From: Shinella curvata | Lineage (GTDB): Bacteria > Pseudomonadota > Alphaproteobacteria > Rhizobiales > Rhizobiaceae | Direction: 5' to 3' | Length of the DNA stretch: 64,000 nt | NCBI RefSeq assembly: GCF_022899935.1 | Contig: NZ_JALJCJ010000004.1 | Location: 248,001-312,000, forward strand | Part shown: positions 34,971 to 43,647 of the stretch, piece by piece | Numbering within the stretch: position 1 is the stretch's first letter | Layout of the letters: every line of letters starts with the position of its first letter | Program-made: the position numbers and the translations under genes | Notes under the pieces: generated by a model | Told to the model about the DNA's origin: nothing | Seen by the model: only the letters and a program-made list of their open reading frames with translations | The model's database searches: none

Positions 34971-36047
34971 ATGACGAAAACCGTTTTGGGCGGACTCTCC
35001 CGCCGCATGCTTCTTGCCACCGCAGCAGCGCTTACGCTTGCACCCGCCGCAGCCAGCGCGCAGGACGAGCTGAATGCGCTCGTCTGGTGCGATCATACCG
35101 ACCCGGCGTTGGTCGAGCCCTTTGAGAAGGCCAACAACGTCAAGGTCAATCTCAAGGAATATGAGGGCACGGGCGCTGCGATCTCGATCATTGAGCAATC
35201 CCGTCCCGGTGATTGGGACGTGCTGGTCATCGACGCCGTCGATGTGCCGCGCGCCATCGACATGGACATTCTCGGCGAAATGCCGGCCGACAAGCTGCCG
35301 CTGAACGACCTCTTCCCAGAAGTCCGCATGGATGCGACGACGACCAAGGACGGAAAGGTCTACGCGGTCACGGAAAAGTTCGGCTACAACACGATTTCCT
35401 ACGACAAGACCAAGGTCGATCCGGCGGATATGGAAGACCTCTCCGTCGTCTGGTCGGACAAGTACAAGGGCCGTATCGCGCTCTATGATTATTATCTTCC
35501 CATGGTCGGCCTGACGGCCGTCGGCATCGGCAAGAAGACCGCCGACCTCAAGCTGGACGATCTGCCGACGATCAAGGAAAAGCTGTTCGAAATGAAGAAG
35601 GTCGCCCGCCAGGCAAGTGACGTCGTTGCCTCGCAGACGGCGCTGGCGACCGGCGAAGTCGATATTGTGGTGGGCGGCGGCGAGTGGCTGACGGCCGGCC
35701 TTTCGGCGGAAAAGCCGAACCTCGATTGGACGATCCCCAAACAGGGTGCACTGCGCTGGGCGCAGTCGATCGGCGTCTTCAAGGACAGCGAAAAGCAGGA
35801 TCTCGCGCTGAAATTCGTGCAGTACATCGTCAGCCCGGAGGGCCAGGCGCGGCTTGCGACGTCCTCCTGCTACTGGGCGATGCCGGCCAATGCCAAGGCG
35901 GGCGAACACCTGAGCGACCAGCAGAAGACGGCGCTGCGCTGGGACAAGCAGCCGGAGTATCTAAAGAATTCGCAGCTTTACCCGGTCGCCGATGCCGATA
36001 TGGATGCGGCGATGCAGGACATCTGGACGGAAACGCTCCAGCAGTAA
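34971..36047 (+). CDS. ABC importer D: binding protein with twin-arginine signal
   Basis: A 358-residue solute-binding protein. The signal peptide contains S10-R11-R12-M-L-L followed by a hydrophobic alanine/leucine stretch and cleavage near ASAQD, so Tat export is likely, as for the protein of importer C. The mature N-terminus is ELNALVWCDHTDPALVEPFE. It belongs to the PotD/PotF superfamily but is divergent from the importer B protein. The ligand is unknown. Confidence 0.83.
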   Translation: MTKTVLGGLSRRMLLATAAALTLAPAAASAQDELNALVWCDHTDPALVEPFEKANNVKVNLKEYEGTGAAISIIEQSRPGDWDVLVIDAVDVPRAIDMDILGEMPADKLPLNDLFPEVRMDATTTKDGKVYAVTEKFGYNTISYDKTKVDPADMEDLSVVWSDKYKGRIALYDYYLPMVGLTAVGIGKKTADLKLDDLPTIKEKLFEMKKVARQASDVVASQTALATGEVDIVVGGGEWLTAGLSAEKPNLDWTIPKQGALRWAQSIGVFKDSEKQDLALKFVQYIVSPEGQARLATSSCYWAMPANAKAGEHLSDQQKTALRWDKQPEYLKNSQLYPVADADMDAAMQDIWTETLQQ

Positions 36048-36063
36048 GGTTGGTGCGGATGGG

Positions 36064-36093
36064 TGGATCCTCGGGTCAAGCCCGAGGATGACG
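36064..36093 (+). repeat. 30-bp repeat, copy 1 (inverted pair)
   Basis: Begins TGGATCCTCGGGTC and ends CCCGAGGATGACG. It is itself a palindrome (ATCCTCGGG/CCCGAGGAT with a five-base loop). Its exact reverse complement occurs at 36173-36202. This is the well-known rhizobial intergenic TCATCCTCGGGCTTGACCC element. Confidence 0.8.
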
Positions 36094-36172
36094 GTGGGGA
36101 GGTGTTGGCGCCTCCTCCTCGAACGATTTGTCATGCACTGCCGCTGCTTTTATCATCGCACATCTCCTCTTT

Positions 36173-36202
36173 CGTCATCCTCGGGCTTGACCCGAGGATC
36201 CA
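36173..36202 (-). repeat. 30-bp repeat, copy 2 (inverted pair)
   Basis: Exact reverse complement of 36064-36093, beginning CGTCATCCTCGGGCTTG. The two copies are separated by 79 bases, so the transcript between the binding-protein and permease genes of importer D can form either two small hairpins or one long 30-bp stem. Confidence 0.8.
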
Positions 36203-36234
36203 CGCTCCCGGCACTCACGTTTAAGGATTGCCTC

Positions 36235-37098
36235 ATGGCTGCCACTGCCCTCGAACGTATGGAGCGCCGCAAGGCCTGGGCCTTCGCCCTGCCGGCGCTG
36301 CTCTGGACGGGGTTCTTCTTCATCGTGCCCTTCGCCTATATGGCGGCGATCAGTTTCTGGACGCGGCAGGGGCGCGAGATCGTCGCGACCTGGACGCTCG
36401 ACAACTACATCGCCTTCTTCGGCAAGGCGCATTTCTTCAAGGGCCTCGTCGTCTCGCTGGAGATCACGGCGACGGTGACGGTTATCTCCATCCTGCTCGC
36501 CTATCCGCTTGCCTGGATCATCGCCGAGCGCGTGCCGAAGAAATGGCAGCGTTTCGCGCTCATCATGGCGATCCTGCCGTTCTGGACCTCCTATGTGGTG
36601 CGCTCCTATTCCTGGCTGCTGGTGCTTTCCAAGGGCGGCGTGGTCAACCAGGCGCTGCTATGGCTTGGCGTGATCGCCGAACCCTTGGAACTCTCGGCCA
36701 ACCGTACTGGCACGGTCATCGGCTTCGTGCATTTCTTCGTCATGCTGCTGACGCTGACGATCTATGCCAATCTCATCCAGCTTTCGCCGAATTATCGCCG
36801 CGCGGCGGCGGACCTTGGGGCGAATGCTTTCCAGACTTTCTGGTTCGTCGTGCTGCCGTTGACGCTGCCCGGCATCATGGTCGGCGCCTTCCTGACTTTC
36901 GTCCTGTGCATCGGAGACTACATCACGCCGCAGATCCTCGGCGGCAACAATGAACTGGTGCTGCCGCAGGTCATCATGCTGCAACTCGGCCGAAGGGCGG
37001 ATTTCCCGATGGCGGCTGCGCTTTCACTGGTGCTGATGGTCGTCGTCACGCTTGCCTATATCGCCTGCGCACGCTGGCTGAAGATGGAGAGGACCTGA
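36235..37098 (+). CDS. ABC importer D: permease (PotB-like)
   Basis: A 287-residue permease with six helices and EAA loop RAAADLGANAFQTFWFVV. The ATG at 36235 follows AAGGATTGCCTC; an ATG at 36259 (MERRKAW) is possible. The gene follows the binding-protein gene by 187 bases, nearly all of that gap being the inverted repeat pair. Confidence 0.86.
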   Translation: MAATALERMERRKAWAFALPALLWTGFFFIVPFAYMAAISFWTRQGREIVATWTLDNYIAFFGKAHFFKGLVVSLEITATVTVISILLAYPLAWIIAERVPKKWQRFALIMAILPFWTSYVVRSYSWLLVLSKGGVVNQALLWLGVIAEPLELSANRTGTVIGFVHFFVMLLTLTIYANLIQLSPNYRRAAADLGANAFQTFWFVVLPLTLPGIMVGAFLTFVLCIGDYITPQILGGNNELVLPQVIMLQLGRRADFPMAAALSLVLMVVVTLAYIACARWLKMERT

Positions 37099-37100
37099 TC

Positions 37101-37889
37101 ATGCGCCATCTTTCAACCATCCTCGTCACGCTCTACGCCGGCCTGATCTATCTTTTCATCTTCTTGCCTGTCGTCGTGCTGGTACTGTTCTCCTTCCAGG
37201 ATGGCTCCCTGCCCGTGCCGCCACTGAACGGGCTGACGCTACGCTGGTACGAGGCGATTTTTGCTGACGGCAAGCTGATGGCCGCGCTCGGCAATTCGCT
37301 GCTGGTCGCGCTGATCTCCTCTGCGGTCGCCTGCGTGCTCGGCTTCCTCGCGGCTTATGCCTTCGCCCGCTATACACTGCCGGCCTCCGGCCTGCTGCGG
37401 GGCCTGATCGTCGCACCGATGACGGTCAGCACGCTGATCATCGGGCTTGGCCTGCTCTCCATTCTCAACATTACCGGTATGCGCCTGTCGCTGGTCACCG
37501 TCGGCATCGGCCATGTGGTGATCAACCTGCCGCTCTGCTTTGCCATCATCTATGCCTCGATGGGTGGGCATCAGGTGAATATCGAGCGCGCGGCGCGCGA
37601 TCTCGGCGCGAAAGATTGGCAGGTCATGCTGCTCGTCACGGCCCCCATGCTGCTGCCGTCTATCCTCGCGGCCTTCTTCCTCTCCGTCACCTTCAGCTGG
37701 GATGAGTTCATCGTTGCCTTCCTGCTGTCGCGCTTCGACGTGACGCTGCCTGTCGAAATCTGGAGCATGCTGCGCTCCGGCCTCGATCCCAAGACCAATG
37801 CCATCGGCAGCGTCGTCTTCCTCATCTCCGTCGCGTTCCTTGTCGTGATGGAATTCACCGTCTTCCGTAAAACCGGGAAATCCTCATGA
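37101..37889 (+). CDS. ABC importer D: permease (PotC-like)
   Basis: A 262-residue permease, six helices, EAA loop RAARDLGAKDWQVMLLVT. Two bases after the first permease and overlapping the ATPase start by four bases (ATGA). GGAGAGGA precedes the ATG. Confidence 0.87.
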   Translation: MRHLSTILVTLYAGLIYLFIFLPVVVLVLFSFQDGSLPVPPLNGLTLRWYEAIFADGKLMAALGNSLLVALISSAVACVLGFLAAYAFARYTLPASGLLRGLIVAPMTVSTLIIGLGLLSILNITGMRLSLVTVGIGHVVINLPLCFAIIYASMGGHQVNIERAARDLGAKDWQVMLLVTAPMLLPSILAAFFLSVTFSWDEFIVAFLLSRFDVTLPVEIWSMLRSGLDPKTNAIGSVVFLISVAFLVVMEFTVFRKTGKSS

Positions 37890-38971
37890 CCGCCGACGTT
37901 TCCATTCGCAACGCCACCAAGGTCTTCGGTTCGTTCCGGGCGCTCGACGATGTTTCGCTCGATATCGCCGCCGGCGAGTTCATCGTGCTGCTCGGCCCCT
38001 CCGGCTGCGGAAAGACCACCCTGCTCTCCATCCTCGGCGGCTTCATCGAACCGACCTCGGGCACCATTTCCATCGGCGGCGAGGACATGACTCATGTCTC
38101 GCCGGCCAAGCGCCCCACGACGACGATGTTTCAGGACTATGCTCTCTTCCCGCATATGTGCCTGCGCGACAATGTCGGCTTCGGTCTGAGGATGCGCGGC
38201 ATGGGCAAGGCCGAGCGCTTCGAGAAGGCCTTTTCCTATCTCGATCTCGTCGGCCTCAGGGCGTCTTCGGCCAAGAAGCCGCATGAACTTTCCGGTGGCC
38301 AGCGGCAGCGCGTGGCGCTCGCCCGCGCGCTTGCCGTCGATCCACATGTGCTGCTGCTCGACGAACCGCTCGGCGCGCTCGACCTGAAACTGCGCCGGCA
38401 GATGCAGGATGAGCTGAAGGCGATCCAGAAGCGCGTCGGCACGACCTTCGTGCATGTTACGCACGATCAGGAAGAGGCGATGGCTATCGCCGACCGTATC
38501 GTCGTCATGAACAAAGGCCGCATTGAGGATGTCGGCACGCCTGCCTCGATCTACATGCGCCCACGTTCGCTCTTCTCCGCCGGCTTCATGGGCGAGGCCA
38601 ATTTCCTGCCGGCCACGGTGCGCGGCACCTCCGGCAGCGAAGCCCAGGTGGAAACCACGCTTGGCCGCGTTGCTCTCCCCGCATCTGCCTTCGTTTCAGG
38701 CTCGCCTGCGGTCGGCAAGGACGTTACGCTCTGCATTCGCCCGGAGCATTTCCGCAACGCCAACGCCGACGTGCCAACCGTCTCGCTCGGTCGCGGCCGC
38801 ATCACCGGCAGCGCCTTCTTCGGCACGCATCACCGCTGCCATGTCGCGGCGGGCGATACGGTCCTGACGGCCCATCTTCCCCAGACCGACAACCCTGAAG
38901 CCGGCGCCGAGCTTGACCTTCGGCTGAAGGCGGATAGCATCGTCGTGCTTCAGGACGGAGCGGGAGTATAA
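37886..38971 (+). CDS. ABC importer D: ATPase (PotA-like)
   Basis: A 361-residue ABC ATPase: Walker [12 protein letters not shown]-loop MFQDYALFPH, signature LSGGQRQR, Walker B LLLDEPLGALD, H-loop [13 protein letters not shown] domain at about 275-355. Translationally coupled to the permease. It is followed five bases later by the metallo-beta-lactamase-fold gene, so that enzyme is part of the same operon. Confidence 0.9.
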   Translation: MTADVSIRNATKVFGSFRALDDVSLDIAAGEFIVLLGPSGCGKTTLLSILGGFIEPTSGTISIGGEDMTHVSPAKRPTTTMFQDYALFPHMCLRDNVGFGLRMRGMGKAERFEKAFSYLDLVGLRASSAKKPHELSGGQRQRVALARALAVDPHVLLLDEPLGALDLKLRRQMQDELKAIQKRVGTTFVHVTHDQEEAMAIADRIVVMNKGRIEDVGTPASIYMRPRSLFSAGFMGEANFLPATVRGTSGSEAQVETTLGRVALPASAFVSGSPAVGKDVTLCIRPEHFRNANADVPTVSLGRGRITGSAFFGTHHRCHVAAGDTVLTAHLPQTDNPEAGAELDLRLKADSIVVLQDGAGV

Positions 38972-38976
38972 GGGTC

Positions 38977-39705
38977 ATGCAGCGCATCCGCCCGGAGGAT
39001 TGGTACAGCGTGCGTCGTCTCGGCGACGACGTGACCTATATCTGCGAGCCCTATATCCAGGAATTCTACCGCTGCAACATCTGGCATGTGCGCGGGCGCG
39101 ACCGCGACATGCTGGTCGATAGCGGTATGGGTGTCGTGTCGCTCACGCAATGGGTGCCGCTGGTGACGGAGCGCGATCTGATCGCGGTGGCCAGCCACAC
39201 CCATTTCGATCATATCGGCTGCCACCACGAGTTCGAATGCCGCGCCGTGCATTCCGCCGAGGCTGATCTTCTCGCCTATCCGACACGGGAAAACACGCTG
39301 GCCGATCCCTATGTCACCGACGAGATTTTCGACGCCCTGCCGCCGGAACCATATTGCTCGAAATGTTATGCCGTGAAGCGGGCACCGGCGACACGCATCC
39401 TTGAAGACGGCGATGTGATCGATCTCGGTGATCGCTATTTTGAGGTCATACACACGCCGGGCCACTCCCCGGGGGGTATTGCGCTCTACGAGAAGGCATC
39501 CGAAATTCTGTTCTCGGGCGACATCGTCTACGACGGTCCGCTGATCGAGGATACCTATCATTCCGATGGGAAAGACTACATCGCCTCGATGGAACGGCTC
39601 ATGTCCCTGCCGGTGCGGTTGGTGCATGGCGGCCATTTTCCGAGTTTCAGCGGCGAACGCTACCGCCAGCTCATCAAGGGCTGGCTCGATGAAAAACAGA
39701 AGTGA
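38977..39705 (+). CDS. metallo-beta-lactamase-fold hydrolase
   Basis: A 242-residue MBL-fold enzyme. The zinc signature HxHxDH is SHTHFDHIG; later ligands are HTPGHSPGG and FSGDIVYDG, and a C-terminal HGGHFPSF. No signal peptide. Related cytoplasmic members hydrolyse thioesters, lactones or cyclic amides. It lies between the importer D ATPase and an aldehyde dehydrogenase, 12 bases from the latter, so it probably opens or deacylates the imported compound. The substrate is not recognisable. Confidence 0.8.
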   Translation: MQRIRPEDWYSVRRLGDDVTYICEPYIQEFYRCNIWHVRGRDRDMLVDSGMGVVSLTQWVPLVTERDLIAVASHTHFDHIGCHHEFECRAVHSAEADLLAYPTRENTLADPYVTDEIFDALPPEPYCSKCYAVKRAPATRILEDGDVIDLGDRYFEVIHTPGHSPGGIALYEKASEILFSGDIVYDGPLIEDTYHSDGKDYIASMERLMSLPVRLVHGGHFPSFSGERYRQLIKGWLDEKQK

Positions 39706-39717
39706 CGGGAGACACGC

Positions 39718-41151
39718 ATGCTCGACAAGCGCAAATTCTACATCGACGGCCAGTGGGTCGATCCGCTGAAGGCTAATGACCTCGCGGTGATCAACCCGGC
39801 GACGGAAAAGCCGATCGCGGTCATCACCATGGGCACGGCCGCCGATATCGACCGCGCGGTCGCCGCCGCCAAGAAGGCCTTTGCGACCTATAGCCAGACC
39901 AGCGTCGAAGAGCGCCTTGCCTTGCTCGAAAAGCTGCTCGACATCTACAAGCGCCGCTATGACGAGATGGCCCGCACCATCACGCTGGAACTCGGCGCGC
40001 CCATCACCATGAGCACCGAGCAGCAGGCCGATGTCGGCGTCGGCCATCTCCAAGGCTTCATCGACGCGCTGAAGCGTCTGAAGAGCCGCGATGTGCTGCC
40101 GAATGGCGACGTCGTGCGCCGCGAGCCGATCGGTGTCTGCGGCCTCATCACGCCGTGGAACTGGCCGATCAACCAGATCGCGCTGAAGGTCGTGCCGGCG
40201 CTTGCCACGGGCTCGACCTGCGTGCTGAAGCCTTCGGAATTCACACCGCTCAACGCCATGCTCTATGCCGAGATGGTGCACGAGGCCGGCTTCCCGGCGG
40301 GTACTTTCAACCTCGTCAACGGCGACGGCCTCGAATGCGGCGCGACGCTCTCCAAGCACAAGGACGTCGACATGATGTCCTTCACGGGTTCCACCCGCGC
40401 CGGCATCGCCGTCAGCAAGGATGCGGCCGAGACGGTCAAGCGCGTGACGCTGGAACTCGGCGGCAAGTCGCCGAACCTCGTCTTCGCCGATGCGGATCTC
40501 GAAGACCGTGTCGCAGGCAGCGTGCGCGAATGCTTCAACAATTCCGGCCAGTCCTGCGACGCGCCGACCCGCATGCTCGTCGAGCGCTCCGCCTATGACA
40601 AGGTGGTCGCGATTGCCGAGCGCGTCGGCAAGGAAGCCGTCGTCGGCAATCCGGAAGAAGAAGGCACGCATATCGGCCCGCTCGTCTCGCACATCCAGTT
40701 CGGCCGCGTCCAGGCGCTGATCGAGGCGGGTGTGGCGGAGGGCGCGCGTGTTCTCGTCGGCGGCCCCGGTAAGCCCGAAGGGTTCGAGACCGGCTACTTC
40801 GTCAAGCCGACGATCTTCGCCGACGTCAACAACGAGATGCGTATCGCGCGTGAAGAGGTGTTCGGTCCGGTTCTCGCTATCATTCCCTTCGACACGGAAG
40901 AGGAAGCCATCGCGATTGCCAACGACACAGCCTACGGCCTTGCGGCCTACCTCCAGACCGGTAACCCGGATCGTGCAGAGCGCGTTGCGGCTCGCCTGCG
41001 CGCCGGCATGGTGCATATCAACGGTGGTCCGCACCGCTATGGCAGTCCCTTCGGCGGCTACAAGCAGTCGGGCAACGGTCGCGAAGGCGGCATGTTCGGC
41101 CTCGAGGACTTCCTGGAAGTGAAGACGGTTCACCGCCCCGATGCGGCGTAA
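39718..41151 (+). CDS. NAD(P)-dependent aldehyde dehydrogenase
   Basis: A 477-residue ALDH. The catalytic base lies in TLELGGKSPNLV and the nucleophile in NNSGQSCDAPTRM; PWNWPINQ is the cofactor region. The family oxidises an aldehyde to a carboxylate with NAD(P)+. It closes the operon of importer D and is followed by a terminator, so the pathway likely runs import, MBL hydrolysis (or amine oxidation elsewhere), aldehyde oxidation. Confidence 0.87.
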   Translation: MLDKRKFYIDGQWVDPLKANDLAVINPATEKPIAVITMGTAADIDRAVAAAKKAFATYSQTSVEERLALLEKLLDIYKRRYDEMARTITLELGAPITMSTEQQADVGVGHLQGFIDALKRLKSRDVLPNGDVVRREPIGVCGLITPWNWPINQIALKVVPALATGSTCVLKPSEFTPLNAMLYAEMVHEAGFPAGTFNLVNGDGLECGATLSKHKDVDMMSFTGSTRAGIAVSKDAAETVKRVTLELGGKSPNLVFADADLEDRVAGSVRECFNNSGQSCDAPTRMLVERSAYDKVVAIAERVGKEAVVGNPEEEGTHIGPLVSHIQFGRVQALIEAGVAEGARVLVGGPGKPEGFETGYFVKPTIFADVNNEMRIAREEVFGPVLAIIPFDTEEEAIAIANDTAYGLAAYLQTGNPDRAERVAARLRAGMVHINGGPHRYGSPFGGYKQSGNGREGGMFGLEDFLEVKTVHRPDAA

Positions 41152-41170
41152 TCGTTGAACCCAGACTTGG

Positions 41171-41200
41171 AAGGCGGTGCCGGAGACGGTGCCGCCTTTC
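41171..41200 (+). terminator. intrinsic terminator after the aldehyde dehydrogenase
   Basis: AAGGCGGTGCCG (41171-41182) pairs with CGGTGCCGCCTT (41187-41198) over 12 positions (two G-U) around a GAGA loop, and the right arm ends in TT followed by TC. It ends the importer D operon. Confidence 0.65.
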
Positions 41201-41300
41201 GCATATGTCCAAAAAATTCCGATTAAATAAGCAGGCTCCATCTGGCTCCTGGCGGCGCGGTCTGATAGCCCGCTGCTTTCGCGATGATCGGACTGCCCTC

Positions 41301-42179
41301 GTGTCCCAGACTGCCTCTTCCTCCCAGACCCGCCTTGCCGTTGCCGCCCTCCTTCTCGGAGGCATGGCCATCGGTGGATCGCCCATCTTCGTGCGGCTCT
41401 CCGAGGTCGGCCCGCTGGCAACGGCGTTCTGGCGAGTCTCGCTTGCCATCCTGCCATTTTTCCTGATGTCCCGTCTGGGAAAGCCGGCGGACGAACAGCC
41501 GTCCGGCCTCCGAGACTACATCCTCCTGCTGCTGCCCGGTGTGTTCCTCGCCATCGACCTCGTCGCCTGGCATCTCTCTCTGCACATGACATCGGTTGCC
41601 AATGCGACGCTGCTCGCCAATCTGGCGCCGGTTTTCGTGACACTGGGCTCCTGGCTGTTCTTCCGTGCCCGCATCACGCCGATCTTTCTGGCCGGGCTTG
41701 CACTCGCTCTCGTCGGGATCGTCGTGCTGAAGGGAGGTCCCCAGGCGATTGGCGGCGGGCAATTGGCGGGGGATGCGACTGCCATCACAGCCGCCTTTTT
41801 CTACGCCTGCTACATGCTGGCGCTCGGCCATGTTCGTGCGCGGTTCTCCGCGCCGCGCATTCTCGTCTGGACGACCGTTTCCGCCGCCGTCTGCATGCTG
41901 CCCATCGCCTTTGTCTTCGAAGGTGGTCTGGTGCCCTCGACACTGTTCGGCTGGGCGATGGTCATAGGCCTTGCGCTGATCAGCCATGTCGGCGGCCAGG
42001 GCTTGTTCACCTATGCGCTCGCTTATCTGCCGACCGCCTTCTCCGCGCTGACGCTGCTGCTCCAGCCCGTCGTCGCCGCCCTTCTCGCCTGGATCCTGTT
42101 GTCGGAACCGCTCGGCATGATGCAGGCCGTGGGCGGCCTGATCGTGCTGGCGGGCATCCTTGTTGCGCGCCGTGGTTGA
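41301..42179 (+). CDS. EamA/DMT-family transporter
   Basis: A 292-residue membrane protein with about ten helices in two EamA repeats (AIGGSPIFVRLSEVGPLATA and LPTAFSALTLLLQPVVAALL). The start is uncertain: GTG at 41301 (MSQTASSS) gives a normal N-terminus, while the frame stays open to 41205 without a usable ribosome site. It is next to a second EamA gene; the pair may export different metabolites. Confidence 0.78.
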   Translation: MSQTASSSQTRLAVAALLLGGMAIGGSPIFVRLSEVGPLATAFWRVSLAILPFFLMSRLGKPADEQPSGLRDYILLLLPGVFLAIDLVAWHLSLHMTSVANATLLANLAPVFVTLGSWLFFRARITPIFLAGLALALVGIVVLKGGPQAIGGGQLAGDATAITAAFFYACYMLALGHVRARFSAPRILVWTTVSAAVCMLPIAFVFEGGLVPSTLFGWAMVIGLALISHVGGQGLFTYALAYLPTAFSALTLLLQPVVAALLAWILLSEPLGMMQAVGGLIVLAGILVARRG

Positions 42180-42290
42180 CGCCCGAACACATGAATGCAC
42201 TGCGTTTGATGCAGCGATCAAAATTGCTGACTGGATCGCTTGTGCGGAATGTGTCACAGCCGCAGCATTCCCGAGACCCGAGTGCCTGAT

Positions 42291-43190
42291 ATGACCGACA
42301 TCGCCGCCCCCTCGTCCGCCACCGGCACCGCGCGCCTCGGCGTGCTGCTGATGCTGCTCGGCATGGTCATGTTCTCGCTGAACGACGTGCTCGGCAAATG
42401 GCTGGTTGCCACTTACTCGGTCGGCCAGTTGATGCTGATCCGCAGCATCGCGGCCCTCGTTGTGCTGGCGCCATTCTTCTGGCGCGTCGGCTTTCGTCGC
42501 CTCGTGGAAGTCGAGCGGCCGAAACTGCACCTCCTCCGGTCTTTCCTCTTCGCCTTCGAAGCGTCCGGCTTCTATTTCGCCGTCGCCTACATGCCGCTCG
42601 CCGATGCCATGACCTATTGGCTTGCCGCACCCATCTATGTCGCGGCCATGTCGCCGCTGCTGCTGGGTGAAAAGGTCGGCTGGCGGCGCTGGACGGCGAT
42701 TCTCGTCGGTTTCATCGGCGTCGTGATCGCCCTTGAACCGTCGAAGGATACATTCACGCTGCCCGCCTTGATCGCTATCGCCGGCAGTCTTGCCTTCAGC
42801 TTCGCCATGGTGCTCGGCCGATCCTTGCGCGCCGCCCCCGATACGACGCTGGTCTTCTGGCAGGTGGCGGGTGCCGCGATCTTTTCCGGCATCTGGTGCC
42901 TTGCCGATCCCGCGGGCTGGGCGCCGGTACGCAGCGTGGATTTCGGCTTGCTGAGCTTGCTCGGCATCGTGGCGATGAGCGCGCATATGCTGGTCAACCG
43001 CTCGCTGAAGCTCGCGGATGCCGCGACCGTCGTACCCCTGCAATATACGCTGCTGCTCTGGGCGGTTCTGTTCGGGTGGATGTTCTTCGGCGATGCGCCG
43101 CGCCCGGCCATGCTGGTCGGCGCCGGCTTTATCGTCGCCTCCGGCCTCTTCATCTTCTTCCGCGAACAGCAGCTCAAGCGTCGCGGCTGA
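42291..43190 (+). CDS. EamA/DMT-family transporter
   Basis: A 299-residue membrane protein with about ten helices; FSLNDVLGKWLVATYSVGQ is typical of the first repeat and LVNRSLKLADAATVVPLQYT of the second. The ATG at 42291 (MTDIAAP) follows CCTGAT; upstream in-frame ATG codons at 42240-42250 encode a non-membrane leader. The 111-bp gap from the previous EamA gene shows no terminator I can see. It converges with the glyoxalase gene. Confidence 0.8.
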   Translation: MTDIAAPSSATGTARLGVLLMLLGMVMFSLNDVLGKWLVATYSVGQLMLIRSIAALVVLAPFFWRVGFRRLVEVERPKLHLLRSFLFAFEASGFYFAVAYMPLADAMTYWLAAPIYVAAMSPLLLGEKVGWRRWTAILVGFIGVVIALEPSKDTFTLPALIAIAGSLAFSFAMVLGRSLRAAPDTTLVFWQVAGAAIFSGIWCLADPAGWAPVRSVDFGLLSLLGIVAMSAHMLVNRSLKLADAATVVPLQYTLLLWAVLFGWMFFGDAPRPAMLVGAGFIVASGLFIFFREQQLKRRG

Positions 43191-43586
43191 TCATTTGTAG
43201 CGACCGTGCCGCTGCAGGACCTCGATCTTGTAGCCGTCCGGATCGGTGACGAAGAAGAAACGGGCGAGTAGTCCGCCATCGCGGTTGAATGCGATGATCT
43301 TGCCGGGTGCGAGGCCAAGGCCCGTGATGCGGGCATGTTCGGCATCGAGATCGTCCACGGAAACGGCGAAATGGCCGTAGCCGTCCCCCAGGTGGTAGGG
43401 TTCGGTGCGATCCTTGTTGATCGTCAGTTCCAGTTCGAACTCGCTGTCCGCGTTGCTGAGATAGACGAGCGTGAAGGTCTCGAAATCGAGCCGTTCGGCA
43501 ACGGAAAGGCCAAATGCCTTCTGATAGAAATCGACGGATCGTGCCTCTTCGAGCACGCGGATCATCGAATGGATGCATTTCGCCAT
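43191..43586 (-). CDS. gloA: lactoylglutathione lyase (glyoxalase I family)
   Basis: A 131-residue VOC-fold protein with the two paired beta-alpha-beta-beta-beta modules: MIRVLEEARSVDFYQKAFGL, ELELTINKD, HFAVSVDDLDAEHARI and FFVTDPDGYKIEVLQR. Metal ligands H, E, H, E are in the expected places, so it may convert the methylglyoxal-glutathione hemithioacetal to lactoylglutathione. The ATG at 43586 has GCGGAG upstream; a longer open frame continues into the neighbouring regulator gene and is not real. Confidence 0.8.
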   Translation of the reverse strand: MAKCIHSMIRVLEEARSVDFYQKAFGLSVAERLDFETFTLVYLSNADSEFELELTINKDRTEPYHLGDGYGHFAVSVDDLDAEHARITGLGLAPGKIIAFNRDGGLLARFFFVTDPDGYKIEVLQRHGRYK

Positions 43587-43647
43587 GGTTTTCTCCGCAG
43601 GTTCGCTTCGTGCAGCCAAGAAACCCATGGGTGGCGCCGCGTCAAGA

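Noticed and set aside
38950-41643. 897-codon open frame on the minus strand
   Set aside because: It is antisense to the MBL hydrolase and aldehyde dehydrogenase genes; its composition (many R, H, D repeats, no domain) is that of a GC-rich codon shadow.
41223-43043. 606-codon minus-strand frame opposite the two EamA genes
   Set aside because: Highly charged translation typical of the complement of membrane-protein genes.
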